In this document: one piece after another, positions 24,102-34,189 of the stretch
How the letters are laid out: each line of letters opens with the position of its first letter
How positions within the stretch are numbered: position 1 is the stretch's first letter
Assembly: GCF_902859945.1 (NCBI RefSeq)
Contig: NZ_CADIKL010000005.1
Span: 124,001 to 188,000 of the forward strand
Origin: Paraburkholderia caffeinitolerans
Lineage (GTDB): Bacteria; Pseudomonadota; Gammaproteobacteria; Burkholderiales; Burkholderiaceae
Direction: 5' to 3'
DNA length: 64,000 bases
Position numbers and translations under genes: made by a program
The notes under the pieces: generated by a model
Told to the model about the DNA's origin: nothing
Database searches by the model: none
The model's input: the letters and a program-made list of their open reading frames with translations, nothing else

Positions 24102-25124
24102 TTATCGTAGCCCCGGCGAGGCACGGCGTTGCCGCGCTTCCTCGTGCATGTTGACCGGCGTAGCGCCAAGGACACGCGTGACCATCGCTGCGAGGAAGCG
24201 GCCAGGTGCGAGATCCTCTGGAATCTTTTCTTCGAGGATCGTCACTTTAGGAAGCTCCGCAATCTCACGATCAACTTCCGACTCGGGGGTGGGGGCCGGT
24301 GCATCTTCTTCTTCGACCAATTCAGGCCCAGGCTCCGGCACGCCTTCAGCGGGCCTTTCTTCGCCAGTGTCGGGTATTGCGGCATCGTCTGAGTATTCCA
24401 TCAAGACGAGGCAGGTCGCGTGGTAAGCGTCGTCCTCACGCCCGAGCTTGGCGAGCAGGTCAAACAACCAATCTGCGGTTTTAGGCTCCTTTTGAAGGAT
24501 GTCGGAGCGAAGCCCGAACACAAAACCGAGAGCTGCGAGGGGGTGCCTTAATCGCAGGTTCTTAGCGTCACCGTATGACTCCTCGATGCGATTCGGTGCG
24601 TTTTTTCCATAGGAGGAGTCCATGCGCTTTGTCGAAATCAGCAACTCGGGCCCCGTGGCCCAGTCCGTGATGATGACGTCAACCTGCTTGAGGTAGTTCT
24701 TACCAAGGATGGATGCGCTGGAGGACGTAACGCCAGGGATCGAAGCTTGGTTGTTCACGCGATCCGCCACAGCATCCCGGATCTTGCGGGGCAGTGCCTT
24801 CAGCAAGTACGCGACAGCCGCCGGGAGGATGCGCGGGTGGACTGGTCGCGGCCACGCCTGATCTGAGTCGAAGCCCGCCCGTCGCAACTCATAGCTCAGC
24901 CATACATCGAGGGCTAACGCCGGTACTCCGGATTGGGTCCCGGCCTTTAAGTAAAGAGGAACGCCCAGCAGTTTGACAAGCGTGGTGTAGTCCGGCTCGA
25001 AGCGCAACTGGCCGTCGGCGTTCTTGATCCAAGGATTGCTGTGCACACCGCCAGGGGCGGCGAGGGAGACGATTCGGTCGAAAATGACCCACGCTTCTGC
25101 TTTCGCGGATTGTTTAGCGGCCAC
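24102..25124 (-). CDS. Type II-like restriction endonuclease, 340 aa
   Basis: A PD-(D/E)xK-like core is visible: Asp149 in 'KQVDVIITDW', Glu160 and 'LLISTKRM' with Lys166. The following 'NRIEESYGDAKNLRLRHPLA' fits the helix after the active site in restriction enzymes. A Pro/Glu-rich linker lies near 250-290. The gene overlaps the DNA methyltransferase by 11 bases, the normal order for an R-M pair. Recognition sequence unknown. It could also be a nuclease of a related defence type. Confidence 0.75.
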   Translation of the reverse strand: MAAKQSAKAEAWVIFDRIVSLAAPGGVHSNPWIKNADGQLRFEPDYTTLVKLLGVPLYLKAGTQSGVPALALDVWLSYELRRAGFDSDQAWPRPVHPRILPAAVAYLLKALPRKIRDAVADRVNNQASIPGVTSSSASILGKNYLKQVDVIITDWATGPELLISTKRMDSSYGKNAPNRIEESYGDAKNLRLRHPLAALGFVFGLRSDILQKEPKTADWLFDLLAKLGREDDAYHATCLVLMEYSDDAAIPDTGEERPAEGVPEPGPELVEEEDAPAPTPESEVDREIAELPKVTILEEKIPEDLAPGRFLAAMVTRVLGATPVNMHEEARQRRASPGLR

Positions 25125-26787
25125 TGCCTGCCCTCATTGTGCGGCGGTTGGCGAGTTCTGCTCGCGCCTGCCGGATTTGCTTGATCTGTTTTGCCGTCAA
25201 GTCACCACAGCCCGCAAGGACGACTTTATCGACGATATTTACGGCGTCGAGCAGTCTGCCTTCGCTTAATAGCTCAGCGACCTGTTGTTTGATTGTGCGA
25301 AGCGCGTCGGCATGGGCCAAGATCAACGCGGGCGAGGGCATTGCCCAGACGTCTGCTTCCTTCGGCTCGATCTTCAGAATCCCCCCACCATACGCGCGGC
25401 CAACCATCTCTGCGTGCAGCAGCGTGACCGAATTCAGGCTCGCCAGCGGCAAAAGTTCGTGGCCGAGTTCACGGTTTTTTGCATCGAGGTAGACGCCGTG
25501 CACCGAGTTGAGGTGGCGGGCTCCAGCGTCATTTGCTGTGAGTCGGGGTGTGTCTGCGTTCATGCAAGTCAATAACAGGTCCGCGGCGGGAACGAGCGGC
25601 ACCTGGTACCAGGTCTTGCGGACGCGGCACTTGTATGCAGTATCGACACCAGTTCGGTGGCCGTCCTCGATGTATGCCGCTGCTTCAGCCGAGGGTGGAT
25701 CGCCCGGATAAAAGAGATAGGTAGCGTGACCTTCGCGGCCCAGCTTGGTAAGCATGGCGTTGGAGAGCGAGAGACCACGCAGGTGGGAACTTCCAGGCGG
25801 CGAGAGGCGCAGCAGCTCATTGCGGCGCAGGCCGAGTTCCTTCACACGTTGAGGTGAAAGCGTGAAGTATTTGTTGTTGCCCGTGACGATGCCGAGGGTG
25901 GTGTCCCCCCACGTCTCCAAGCTCGTAAACAGTCCTCGCTGCAGTAGCTCGTGCAGCGGCTCGATTGCTTTCGGGTCGATGAGGCTGCTGGTCCACTTGG
26001 CCGACGGGTCAGTCGGCGTCCAGATCAGTCCTGCACCGAGCGACGCAAGGTCAGCGGCGTTCTTCGCTTGCCGGATGGTCGCGTGACGCGCGGGGCCTTC
26101 AAGATAACCGTCGGCTAGTAGCAGGACGACGTCGGCCTCGGCCTCGGGGAACACCTGCTCGTCAAAGAGCACGAGTTGCACGTCGCGGAAGCGGTTGAAT
26201 AGAAACCGGCGCACGGGTGCCGCATAGTTCACCGAGAGCAACTCGGCCGGGAGAACGAGCCCGAGCCGCCCACCCTGTTTCAGGAAAAGCGCGGAGTGGA
26301 TAGTGAATGCGGCCCAACTGGAGGCAAGGCCGGTGAGCGAGACGCCACCTCGGAGGGCGGCCTCGCGGGATCGAGCACGCGACTCGCCCGAAAAGTCCTG
26401 ATAGCGGATGTAGGGCGGGTTGCCGATAACAGTGTCGTAGAACGATTCAGGTTCGACCGAAAAAAAGTCGCTGTGCCGGATTTGGGCTTTGCCACCAGCT
26501 TCGCGCACGCGTTGGCGGGCGACGCGCGCGCTGTGGGCATGAATCTCGACACCGTCTACGGTCGGACGCGCATCCATGTCCGATGTCAGTTCGCGAAGGC
26601 GAGTCACGGCGGCGACAAGGAAGGCAGCATCGCCTGCCGAGGGTTCCATCACTTGGTCGTCAGGCTTGCGAATGGCCCAATTGGCCACGAACCGGGTGAT
26701 CTCATCGGGCGTGAAGAAGGCACCTCGCTCCTTGCGGAGGGCGGGCGTGTCGTCGGGATGGACGGAGCGTACGAGAGTCACTTGCAA
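25114..26787 (-). CDS. DNA N6-adenine methyltransferase (gamma class), 557 aa
   Basis: 'RGAFFTPDEITRFVANWAI' then 'VMEPSAGDAAF' (motif I, Glu48 onward) and NPPY (residues 123-126, motif IV) identify a gamma-class adenine methyltransferase of the M.TaqI/Eco57I kind. The C-terminal half, 'TLGIVTGNNKYFTL', is the target recognition region. It would protect host sites from the overlapping endonuclease. The ribosome site is not strong; the N-terminus fits the family. Confidence 0.9.
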   Translation of the reverse strand: MQVTLVRSVHPDDTPALRKERGAFFTPDEITRFVANWAIRKPDDQVMEPSAGDAAFLVAAVTRLRELTSDMDARPTVDGVEIHAHSARVARQRVREAGGKAQIRHSDFFSVEPESFYDTVIGNPPYIRYQDFSGESRARSREAALRGGVSLTGLASSWAAFTIHSALFLKQGGRLGLVLPAELLSVNYAAPVRRFLFNRFRDVQLVLFDEQVFPEAEADVVLLLADGYLEGPARHATIRQAKNAADLASLGAGLIWTPTDPSAKWTSSLIDPKAIEPLHELLQRGLFTSLETWGDTTLGIVTGNNKYFTLSPQRVKELGLRRNELLRLSPPGSSHLRGLSLSNAMLTKLGREGHATYLFYPGDPPSAEAAAYIEDGHRTGVDTAYKCRVRKTWYQVPLVPAADLLLTCMNADTPRLTANDAGARHLNSVHGVYLDAKNRELGHELLPLASLNSVTLLHAEMVGRAYGGGILKIEPKEADVWAMPSPALILAHADALRTIKQQVAELLSEGRLLDAVNIVDKVVLAGCGDLTAKQIKQIRQARAELANRRTMRAGSGR

Positions 26788-26861
26788 ATCCTAGGAAGCA
26801 GCGGCGCGGGTCTTAACGCGGAAACTTGCCGCACCGGCCTCGCTGAAGCGGGAGTTCATTG

Positions 26862-26984
26862 TCAAGCTACCTTCTTATTCATTAGCCAAGAACGAAGTTC
26901 GCTCTCTTTATAAATTCGATCAAGTCGATGTACGGTACGGTCACGTCCCACATCGCACGCGCAGGGAATCTTCCGTAAACGCAT
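26862..26984 (-). CDS. Possible small HTH fragment, 40 aa
   Basis: The reading 'MRLRKIPCACDVGRDRTVHR' plus 'LDRIYKESELRSWLMNKK' resembles the end of AlpA/excisionase-type HTH proteins ('...rfrrsDvdaWl...'). There is no clear ribosome site and the N-terminal helix of the motif is missing. It may be a remnant of an excisionase near the integrase at 27031. Confidence 0.3.
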   Translation of the reverse strand: MRLRKIPCACDVGRDRTVHRLDRIYKESELRSWLMNKKVA

Positions 26985-27030
26985 TATACCGAGCCGTTGA
27001 TCTAACCGATCTGACCGCGGTCGCGGCGAC

Positions 27031-27978
27031 TCAATATAGGACTTTGAACGTTGGTGAATCTTGTGGTCGGGCCTTTCGGCGATCGTAGATCCTTGTGGTT
27101 GCGATGTTCGCATGGCCAAGCCACTCCTGGACCTTTGCGATATCTGCGTCATGTTCCAAAGCGTTGGTTGCCGCAGTCGCACGCAGGCTGTGTACGCCGA
27201 AACCTTCCACGTTTATCCTGGCCTGCGCCGCATACCCGAGCACGCATTTGTACACGCCATCCGCCGTGATCGCCTTGCCGGTTTTCCGGGTCGGCTGGAA
27301 CAGTGCTGCGTCCGGTGTCATCGCGTGGCCGGCCGCTTCTACATACGTGTGGAGGCGTTCGGCGCTCGCGGGATGGAGCGGGACGTAACGGGTCTTGCCA
27401 GCCTTGCCGTGCACGCGCAGATGCGGCACGCCGCGGCGGTCATGAATGTCGCGGACCTTCAGCAGGCAGAGTTCCTCGCGACGCAGCCCGTGATACAGCA
27501 GCACGGCGAGCATCGCGCGATCACGTTGCCCCTTGAGCGTAGTTGGGTCAGGCGCATTGAGTAGCGCGCGCGCCTGATGATCGCCAAGCGCTGGCGTCCT
27601 GCCCTCGTTACTGTTGACCTTCGGACGCTTCGCGCCCTTGACCGGATTGAAGTCAACGGCGTTCTTTTCACACAGGTATTCGAACAGCGACGACAGCGCG
27701 GCGAGCTTGCGCCGGATCGTCGCGCCGGACAACGTACGGTCCTCGAGCACCTTGCGCCACGCGAGCACGTGGGCGCGGGTGACGATGCGGAACTCGTCCG
27801 GGCGCTGGATCCCGGTGAAACTCATGAAGTCCTGCAGGTCGATCTGGTACGCGCGACGCGTGCGGGGATTGTCGAGATTGGCAAACCACTCGGCCTCGGC
27901 AGGGACGGCGGCCAGCCGGTGAAACTGGTCAGTGGTCAGCAGCCTCTGGCCGCGATCGGCAAGGGTGGGAAGATTCAT
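27031..27978 (-). CDS. Tyrosine recombinase (XerC/D-like), 315 aa
   Basis: An N-terminal SAM-like domain ('RTRRAYQIDLQDFMSFTG') is followed by the catalytic domain: Arg in 'YHGLRREELC', Lys in 'HGKAGKTRYVPL', HSLR (His263, Arg266), LGH (His289) and Tyr298 in 'TTRIYDRRK'. Length is typical of Xer-type enzymes. It overlaps the upstream membrane coiled-coil gene by 4 bases. It probably mobilises the defence segment around it. Confidence 0.9.
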   Translation of the reverse strand: MNLPTLADRGQRLLTTDQFHRLAAVPAEAEWFANLDNPRTRRAYQIDLQDFMSFTGIQRPDEFRIVTRAHVLAWRKVLEDRTLSGATIRRKLAALSSLFEYLCEKNAVDFNPVKGAKRPKVNSNEGRTPALGDHQARALLNAPDPTTLKGQRDRAMLAVLLYHGLRREELCLLKVRDIHDRRGVPHLRVHGKAGKTRYVPLHPASAERLHTYVEAAGHAMTPDAALFQPTRKTGKAITADGVYKCVLGYAAQARINVEGFGVHSLRATAATNALEHDADIAKVQEWLGHANIATTRIYDRRKARPQDSPTFKVLY

Positions 27979-28898
27979 CTGACGGCCTCCGTAGCAGCCA
28001 CGTGATCATGGGCCGGGTCGATAGTCGCCCTGAGGACGGCCATCTGCTCTTCGCGCAGCTTCCTGTAGCGTTCGAGAAAGGCGGTTTCGTCCAGTGGCAG
28101 CTGCATTTCGCGACGCATGGCGAACAGCGCTGGCGGGAACAATGCGCCGGGCGTCTCCATCTGCGTGAGCATGATCCTGGCCATTTCGCTGTGGGCGGAT
28201 TGCCGCAGGTCAACGATGCGGTTGCGCTCCGCCATCGCCTTGCCGATCTCGTTCACGTGGTGCGTGACGTGGTTTCTTGCGGCCTGCCACGCGTCGTTGT
28301 CTTTTTCCGCCTTCGTGACCAGGTCCAGTTGCACCTTGATCCACGCATCGCGCAGGCCTTCGTGAATCGTCGTGTTCCGGTCCAGGTCGGCGAGCTGGCT
28401 CTGGAAATTTTCCAGTCTGGCACGGCACAGCGAGAGTTCCCAGAAGCCCCGTCCCAGCGCACTGGCCAGCGCCTGGCAGGCGTTCACCGTATCCTGCGTG
28501 CCGATTGCCGCCACCTTGATGAAGGTCGCATGGGCCGTCCCATACTTTTCAGAAATTCCAGTCACGGGCAACTGGAGGTTGACCAGCGCACCGAGCGAAT
28601 TCTGCATGGTGAGCGCGGCTTCGACTGCCGGCAGAAAGACATCCCGGCGCAGGGCCATCTCCCGCTCGCGATTGCGTTGCGTGGCGTCATGGTCGAGTTC
28701 GCTGCGCTTGAGCTGCCGGTTGTGCCAGTTCGAGACGAACACGCCGGCGAGCGTGATGGCCGACGCGACCAGGCCGCTGACGCCGGCACCGAACACGGTC
28801 GCGGGCATGCCCAGGATCGGGCTGTCGGGCGTCGACGCGGGAAGCGCGTGCAGCAGCGTGCCCATGGCCAGCGCGCACTCGGTCTGCATGAACGTCAT
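27975..28898 (-). CDS. Membrane coiled-coil protein co-translated with the integrase, 307 aa
   Basis: A transmembrane helix lies near residues 33-55 ('GAGVSGLVASAITLAGVFVS'), followed by a basic segment and long coiled coil; the C-terminal half is helical. No catalytic motif. The stop overlaps the integrase start (ATGA). The design is like that of the protein at 17081-17773, also next to an integrase operon. Function unknown. Confidence 0.55.
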   Translation of the reverse strand: MTFMQTECALAMGTLLHALPASTPDSPILGMPATVFGAGVSGLVASAITLAGVFVSNWHNRQLKRSELDHDATQRNREREMALRRDVFLPAVEAALTMQNSLGALVNLQLPVTGISEKYGTAHATFIKVAAIGTQDTVNACQALASALGRGFWELSLCRARLENFQSQLADLDRNTTIHEGLRDAWIKVQLDLVTKAEKDNDAWQAARNHVTHHVNEIGKAMAERNRIVDLRQSAHSEMARIMLTQMETPGALFPPALFAMRREMQLPLDETAFLERYRKLREEQMAVLRATIDPAHDHVAATEAVR

Positions 28899-28908
28899 AA
28901 GTCAGTCT

Positions 28909-28935
28909 CCGGGCGGGCGAATGGAAACCGCCCGG
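28909..28935. other. Intercistronic hairpin
   Basis: CCGGGCGG and CCGCCCGG form a perfect 8-bp stem with an 11-base loop between the 63-aa ORF and the membrane protein. No T run follows on either strand. Confidence 0.4.
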
Positions 28936-28977
28936 CCGGGGCGACCCGGTCGACGGCGATGTCTTCAGACGCGGTGA

Positions 28978-29169
28978 TCACAGGATGCGCAGGTTGCGGA
29001 TCCGGCCGATCTTCGGCGAACGCTCGCGGATCAGGTCGGCGATGAACTCGGGCAGCAGCGCGCGCGGGACATTCGCCGGCACGTCGCTGACTGTCTGGCC
29101 CGGCACCTGGACGATGAAGTCGTCCGGCGAACTCGCCAGGCTGTGCTCATAGCTCACTCGGTAATCCAT
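28978..29169 (-). CDS. Small hypothetical protein, 63 aa
   Basis: The reading MDYRVSYEHSLASSPDDFIV continues to a basic C-terminus ('RERSPKIGRIRNLRIL'). GAAGGAAA lies close before ATG 29169. It is probably the first or second gene of the transcription unit leading to the integrase. No family recognised. Confidence 0.5.
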   Translation of the reverse strand: MDYRVSYEHSLASSPDDFIVQVPGQTVSDVPANVPRALLPEFIADLIRERSPKIGRIRNLRIL

Positions 29170-29211
29170 CTTTATTTCCTTCGGGTAAAACGGGGACTTC
29201 CATTGGCTGGT

Positions 29212-29373
29212 TCACGTGGCCGGCCGGGCGAAATCAGCCGGCGTGAGGACCGGTTTGGCAAGGGCCTCCTGCAGTAGAGTGAGCATGACTGCACCGCCGT
29301 CGTGACACAGTTCAACCACGCGGTAGTTCCACGTATTAACGGGGCTGCAGTCGTTGTCGGAATGTTCGGACAT
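29212..29373 (-). CDS. Small hypothetical protein, 53 aa
   Basis: From ATG 29373 the reading MSEHSDNDCSPVNTWNYRVV continues to 'LTPADFARPAT'. No family is recognised and the ribosome site is weak. It lies about 40 bases downstream (on the - strand) of the inverted repeat at 29413-29442, which may be its operator. Confidence 0.35.
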   Translation of the reverse strand: MSEHSDNDCSPVNTWNYRVVELCHDGGAVMLTLLQEALAKPVLTPADFARPAT

Positions 29374-29412
29374 GGTTGTGATGGCGTGGGGTAGATGGCA
29401 CGGCAGCCAGGG

Positions 29413-29442
29413 TACTATTGATAACATATTTTATCAATAGTA
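29413..29442. repeat. Perfect 12-6-12 inverted repeat
   Basis: TACTATTGATAA (29413-29424), a 6-base spacer and TTATCAATAGTA (29431-29442). The geometry equals that of tyrosine recombinase core sites (arms of 11-13 bp, 6-8 bp spacer), but an operator for the small gene at 29212 is equally possible. Confidence 0.5.
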
Positions 29443-29505
29443 ACCGCATTGAATAAAGCGCGGTGGATCGGTTCCGGAGAACCCACCCGCCCGCGCCCAG
29501 GAAAG

Positions 29506-29646
29506 TCACTTTTTCTTCGGCTTGCTTGAGGTTGCGCCCTTGCGCTGGGAGAGGTCCGAAGCGGCGACCTCTTTCTCCTTCCTGGTCGACTTCGGATCAC
29601 GCAGGATCTTGCCCGCGTCCGATGCTGGTTTCTTGCCTGTTGCCAT
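29506..29646 (-). CDS. Small basic Lys/Ser-rich protein, 46 aa
   Basis: The reading MATGKKPASDAGKILRDPKS continues 'TRKEKEVAASDLSQRKG' and ends in Lys residues. GAGGTGA lies 3 bases before ATG 29646. Small proteins with the pattern 'ASxAGKxLRdpkasKxxKsvAaSdLsQ' are widespread in proteobacterial mobile islands; their function is unknown. It is too short for most gene callers. Confidence 0.65.
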   Translation of the reverse strand: MATGKKPASDAGKILRDPKSTRKEKEVAASDLSQRKGATSSKPKKK

Positions 29647-29829
29647 GGTCACCTCGTTGTGGTCGAACCCTCAAGTCAGGGCACATTAATCGTATGAACA
29701 ACAAGAGGGAATTTCAAGGCAAGGGACGGGCGTTGCTTCACGGGATGGTTGCCATAGCCTCGCGACAATTTGGCTCCGTGAATCTTTCTTGCTCCCATCG
29801 CGATTGACACCTACCCTTCCTGTAAGATT

Positions 29830-29841
29830 CGCTGATTAGCG
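29830..29841. promoter_or_regulatory. Operator-like CGCTGATTAGCG upstream of the XRE gene
   Basis: The 12-base near-palindrome overlaps the ribosome site region, 17 bases before the XRE start codon. A TTGACA hexamer lies about 25 bases further upstream. The same motif occurs twice before the ubiquitin-like gene at 30957-30984. Confidence 0.6.
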
Positions 29842-29857
29842 GAGACGCAGATATCCT

Positions 29858-30187
29858 ATGACTCGCCCTGAACCAGCCACATTCGGCAGCTACATTGCCG
29901 ACGCCCGCAAGAAGCTCCAGATCAGCCAGAAGGAGTTGGCCTCGCGCATCCTGCGCGAAGAAGACGACGCGCCCATTTCTCCTCAATACCTTAACGACAT
30001 CGAACGCGATCGTCGTAATCCGACTTCGGATCACCTGATCCTACAGTTTGCCAAGGCCCTCAAGATCGACGCCGACTATCTCCATTACCTGGCAGGCAAG
30101 CTTCCCGACGAGATACGCCAGAAGAATTTATCAGAGGATGCAGTGAGAGCCGCCTTCACTGCATTCCGCAGACCACAAACGAAATGA
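29858..30187 (+). CDS. XRE-family repressor, 109 aa
   Basis: The N-terminal HTH is clear: 'TFGSYIADARKKLQISQKEL' then 'ISPQYLNDIERDRRNPTSDH'. The C-terminal 35 residues are short and basic, without a dimerisation domain of the LexA type. It is followed after 4 bases by an ImmA/IrrE peptidase gene. In ICEBs1 and phages such pairs work as a repressor and the protease that destroys it on induction. The operator-like motifs suggest control of its own promoter and of the downstream Bil-like operon. Confidence 0.9.
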   Translation: MTRPEPATFGSYIADARKKLQISQKELASRILREEDDAPISPQYLNDIERDRRNPTSDHLILQFAKALKIDADYLHYLAGKLPDEIRQKNLSEDAVRAAFTAFRRPQTK

Positions 30188-30191
30188 CGCC

Positions 30192-30908
30192 ATGGTGACT
30201 TTTGTTCGCGATCACACAGGCCGCTTTCAGCAGCGGCCACACTTCAAACCAGAAGAGCTGGATCGAGAATGCGAGTCCATCATTACTGGGTTCCTCAAAC
30301 AGTTGCACGGCGACGTCCGCTACCCGATCGATACAGAGGACCTTAAGAACCTGATCGAGCGCGATGCCGAAGATCTGGACGTTTACGCGGACCTTTCCGT
30401 CTATGGCGCCGATGTCGAGGGTGTGACCGAGTTTCACCCGGGAAGCAAGCCTGCAGTGAAGATAGCCTCGATCCTTACCGAGGACGCACGCCGTGAAAAC
30501 CGGCTTCGAACGACGCTGACGCACGAGTACGGGCATGTCCACTTCCACAGCTACCTCTGGGAGATAGAGCAGCCACCGGACCTGCTTCGCCAACAGCCGA
30601 ACCGCGACAAGATTATCTGTAAGCGTGATGCGATGATCGATGCCGTGCAGACTGACTGGATGGAGTGGCAAGCCGGCTACGTATGCGGCGCGATCCTGAT
30701 GCCCAAGAGCGCCGTGCTCGCCTTATGTTGCTCTTTTGCTGAAACGCACGGCCTCTATGGGGCCGTTTCGCTGCAGACCTCGCACGGCGCGGCGCTCATT
30801 GCAAGCGTCGTGAACACATTCCAGGTGTCAGATGAAGCGGCCCGCGTGCGCCTCCTCAAGCTTGGGCTTGTGACGCAGGCCGCTGCTACCCGATCTCTCT
30901 TCGAATAA
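30192..30908 (+). CDS. ImmA/IrrE-type metallopeptidase, 238 aa
   Basis: The zinc-binding HEYGH motif is at residues 111-115, with the third ligand region in 'DWMEWQAGYVCGAILMPKSA', the typical 'E..A..FA..LLMP' block of the COG2856 family. A C-terminal winged region ('TFQVSDEAARVRLLKLGL') follows. It probably cleaves the XRE repressor encoded 4 bases upstream. What activates it (DNA damage, phage signal) cannot be seen. Confidence 0.92.
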   Translation: MVTFVRDHTGRFQQRPHFKPEELDRECESIITGFLKQLHGDVRYPIDTEDLKNLIERDAEDLDVYADLSVYGADVEGVTEFHPGSKPAVKIASILTEDARRENRLRTTLTHEYGHVHFHSYLWEIEQPPDLLRQQPNRDKIICKRDAMIDAVQTDWMEWQAGYVCGAILMPKSAVLALCCSFAETHGLYGAVSLQTSHGAALIASVVNTFQVSDEAARVRLLKLGLVTQAAATRSLFE

Positions 30909-30956
30909 ACAGCGCGGAACATAGCAACCGCTTGCACCGACCGCGCGTTGGTGATA

Positions 30957-30984
30957 CGCTAATCAGCATATCGGCGGATTAGCG
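30957..30984. promoter_or_regulatory. Inverted pair of XRE operator-like sites in the Bil promoter
   Basis: CGCTAATC (30957-30964) and GATTAGCG (30977-30984) are perfect inverted repeats 12 bases apart. The left half reads CGCTAATCAGCA, 11 of 12 identical to the reverse complement of the XRE-gene site, and the right half GGCGGATTAGCG matches it at 10 of 12. A weak promoter, TTGCAC (30932) - 17 bases - TACGCT, would overlap the left site. Confidence 0.6.
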
Positions 30985-31076
30985 TTTGTGATGTTGTGAA
31001 CGCCTCGCCAAGATAAGCAGGGAAGGCGCCGTGAAATAGCGCTCTTGCGAACAATCACTGTCTTGAAGAGGTATGT

Positions 31077-32573
<1,497 letters not shown>

Positions 32574-32579
32574 CGCCCG

Positions 32580-33974
32580 ATGAACCAACCGATCTCTAGT
32601 GACCTGCTGTCGCGTATCGACAAGCTATTCATGGACCAAGACGCCACTGATCTGGAGGAGTCCCGTCGCCGACGAGCGCAGCGAGGCCTAGAGGTGCTCG
32701 TCGGCGATGACGTCAAAGCGTCATATGGCTTGCAGCTGGCTCTGCTCACTGCGGTGAACTTAGGCGTCAAGTGTTTCGCCGGCGCAACTGTGGTGCACGC
32801 GTCGGCAGACATGTGGCTGGCTCCGTGCCTGGTTCCGGTGGTCCGCTCGGGAACGCTAGGTGACGCGATCATCGAGCTTGGCGGCAGCCTGGTCGCTCGG
32901 AACAGAGCTGCGCCGCGCGGCCGTCATCTTCTGCTCGGTAACGCGGTCGCCGAAGAAGGCTCGCTCAGGCTGACCTATGACGGCTGGCGTATTTCGGTCG
33001 GGCCCGCGAACGAGGTGCCTCGGATGGCGGAGCGTACCTACTGTCCGCTTGCCGGCATTGCGGTCGCCGCCATTGCAGTGGGGGAGTTGTTCGCCGATTT
33101 TGCAGGCATCAACATCACGGCCACGCGGCGGGTTGTTGCGATGTCGCTCTGGCGGCCGGACCTGCCGTTTGAACACCCGGACGCGGTTGGCATGCAGCTC
33201 GCTGAATTGCCGCTCTCTCTGGGCCTCTTTGGACTCGGGCATCTGGGGCAAGCCTATTTGTGGGGCTTTGCAGCATTGCCGTACGCGTCGCCCGAAAGGG
33301 TGATGGTTCTGCTCTGCGATGACGATGAGGTAGAGAAGGTGAACGTCGAGACGGGCGCCTTGTTGACGGCTGCGGCGGTGCAACGGCTCAAGACGCGCGT
33401 GGTTGCGGAATGGCTTGAAGGACGCGGGTTCGTGACCAGGCTGCTGGAGCGTCGCGTCGACATGCAATTCAGGCGCACCGATCGTGAACCAATAATTGCT
33501 CTGTGCGGTTTTGACGATAATCAGCCGCGGCAGTGGCTCGCAAATGCTGGTTTCCAGGCGATTTTCGATAGCGGATTGGGCGGTGAGGCATTTAATTTTG
33601 ACACCATCGCTTTTCATACTTGGCCGAATCCACGGATCGCCTCGGAAGTGTGGCCCCTGGAGTCCGCGTCGGAGGTCGCTCTGCGCGAGGCACGTAAGAG
33701 ACAACAGGCCGATAGCAACGCGGCATATCAGACCCTTGGTGCCGACGAGTGCGGCCGCTTACTGCTCGCGGGCAAATCGGTCGCGGTGCCTTTCGTCGGA
33801 GCTATGGCAGCGTGCATCGTGCTGGCCGAAATGCTCAAGAACGTCAACGGTGGCCCGACATTCAGCGACCTGAAGCTTCGGCTCTGCGCGCTCGGCAACA
33901 GTCCTTTGGACGGGCGGCTGGCGAGCGAGGTGGCGACGCCGATGCGGGGCTTGGCAACGCAAGCCGCCAAGTAA
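32580..33974 (+). CDS. bilD: E1-like ThiF-family adenylyltransferase (BilD-like), 464 aa
   Basis: The C-terminal half carries the ThiF/E1 Rossmann fold: GLGHLG (residues 218-223), 'VLLCDDDEVEKVNVETGALL' (the Asp after strand 2), 'RLKTRVVAEWL' and 'IIALCGFDDNQPRQWLANAG'. The N-terminal 200 residues form an extra domain, as in other E1-like proteins of Bil-type operons. It would activate the C-terminal glycine of the ubiquitin-like protein with ATP and pass it to the E2. The gene follows the JAMM gene by 6 bases and ends the operon. Confidence 0.88.
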   Translation: MNQPISSDLLSRIDKLFMDQDATDLEESRRRRAQRGLEVLVGDDVKASYGLQLALLTAVNLGVKCFAGATVVHASADMWLAPCLVPVVRSGTLGDAIIELGGSLVARNRAAPRGRHLLLGNAVAEEGSLRLTYDGWRISVGPANEVPRMAERTYCPLAGIAVAAIAVGELFADFAGINITATRRVVAMSLWRPDLPFEHPDAVGMQLAELPLSLGLFGLGHLGQAYLWGFAALPYASPERVMVLLCDDDEVEKVNVETGALLTAAAVQRLKTRVVAEWLEGRGFVTRLLERRVDMQFRRTDREPIIALCGFDDNQPRQWLANAGFQAIFDSGLGGEAFNFDTIAFHTWPNPRIASEVWPLESASEVALREARKRQQADSNAAYQTLGADECGRLLLAGKSVAVPFVGAMAACIVLAEMLKNVNGGPTFSDLKLRLCALGNSPLDGRLASEVATPMRGLATQAAK

Positions 33975-34189
33975 CTTTTGTAGGGTCTGCCTATCAAACT
34001 ATGGCGGCGCAGCGGGTCGTCGGTGAATCGGGCAGTGGGCCATCTAACACGCAACTTTGAAGGTTGGTGAGCCATCGTCGACTGCGCCATCTAGCAAGGC
34101 CTTCCCCGGATGCGGATGCTGGGGAGGGATACGCGCCGCGATCTCAAGAACGGACTTTCCACTGATCACTGCCCGAGCGATGAACTGCT

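Noticed and set aside
33975..34189. Fifth gene of the Bil-like operon
   Set aside because: No open frame with a ribosome site follows the E1-like gene on the same strand; the next gene is on the opposite strand.
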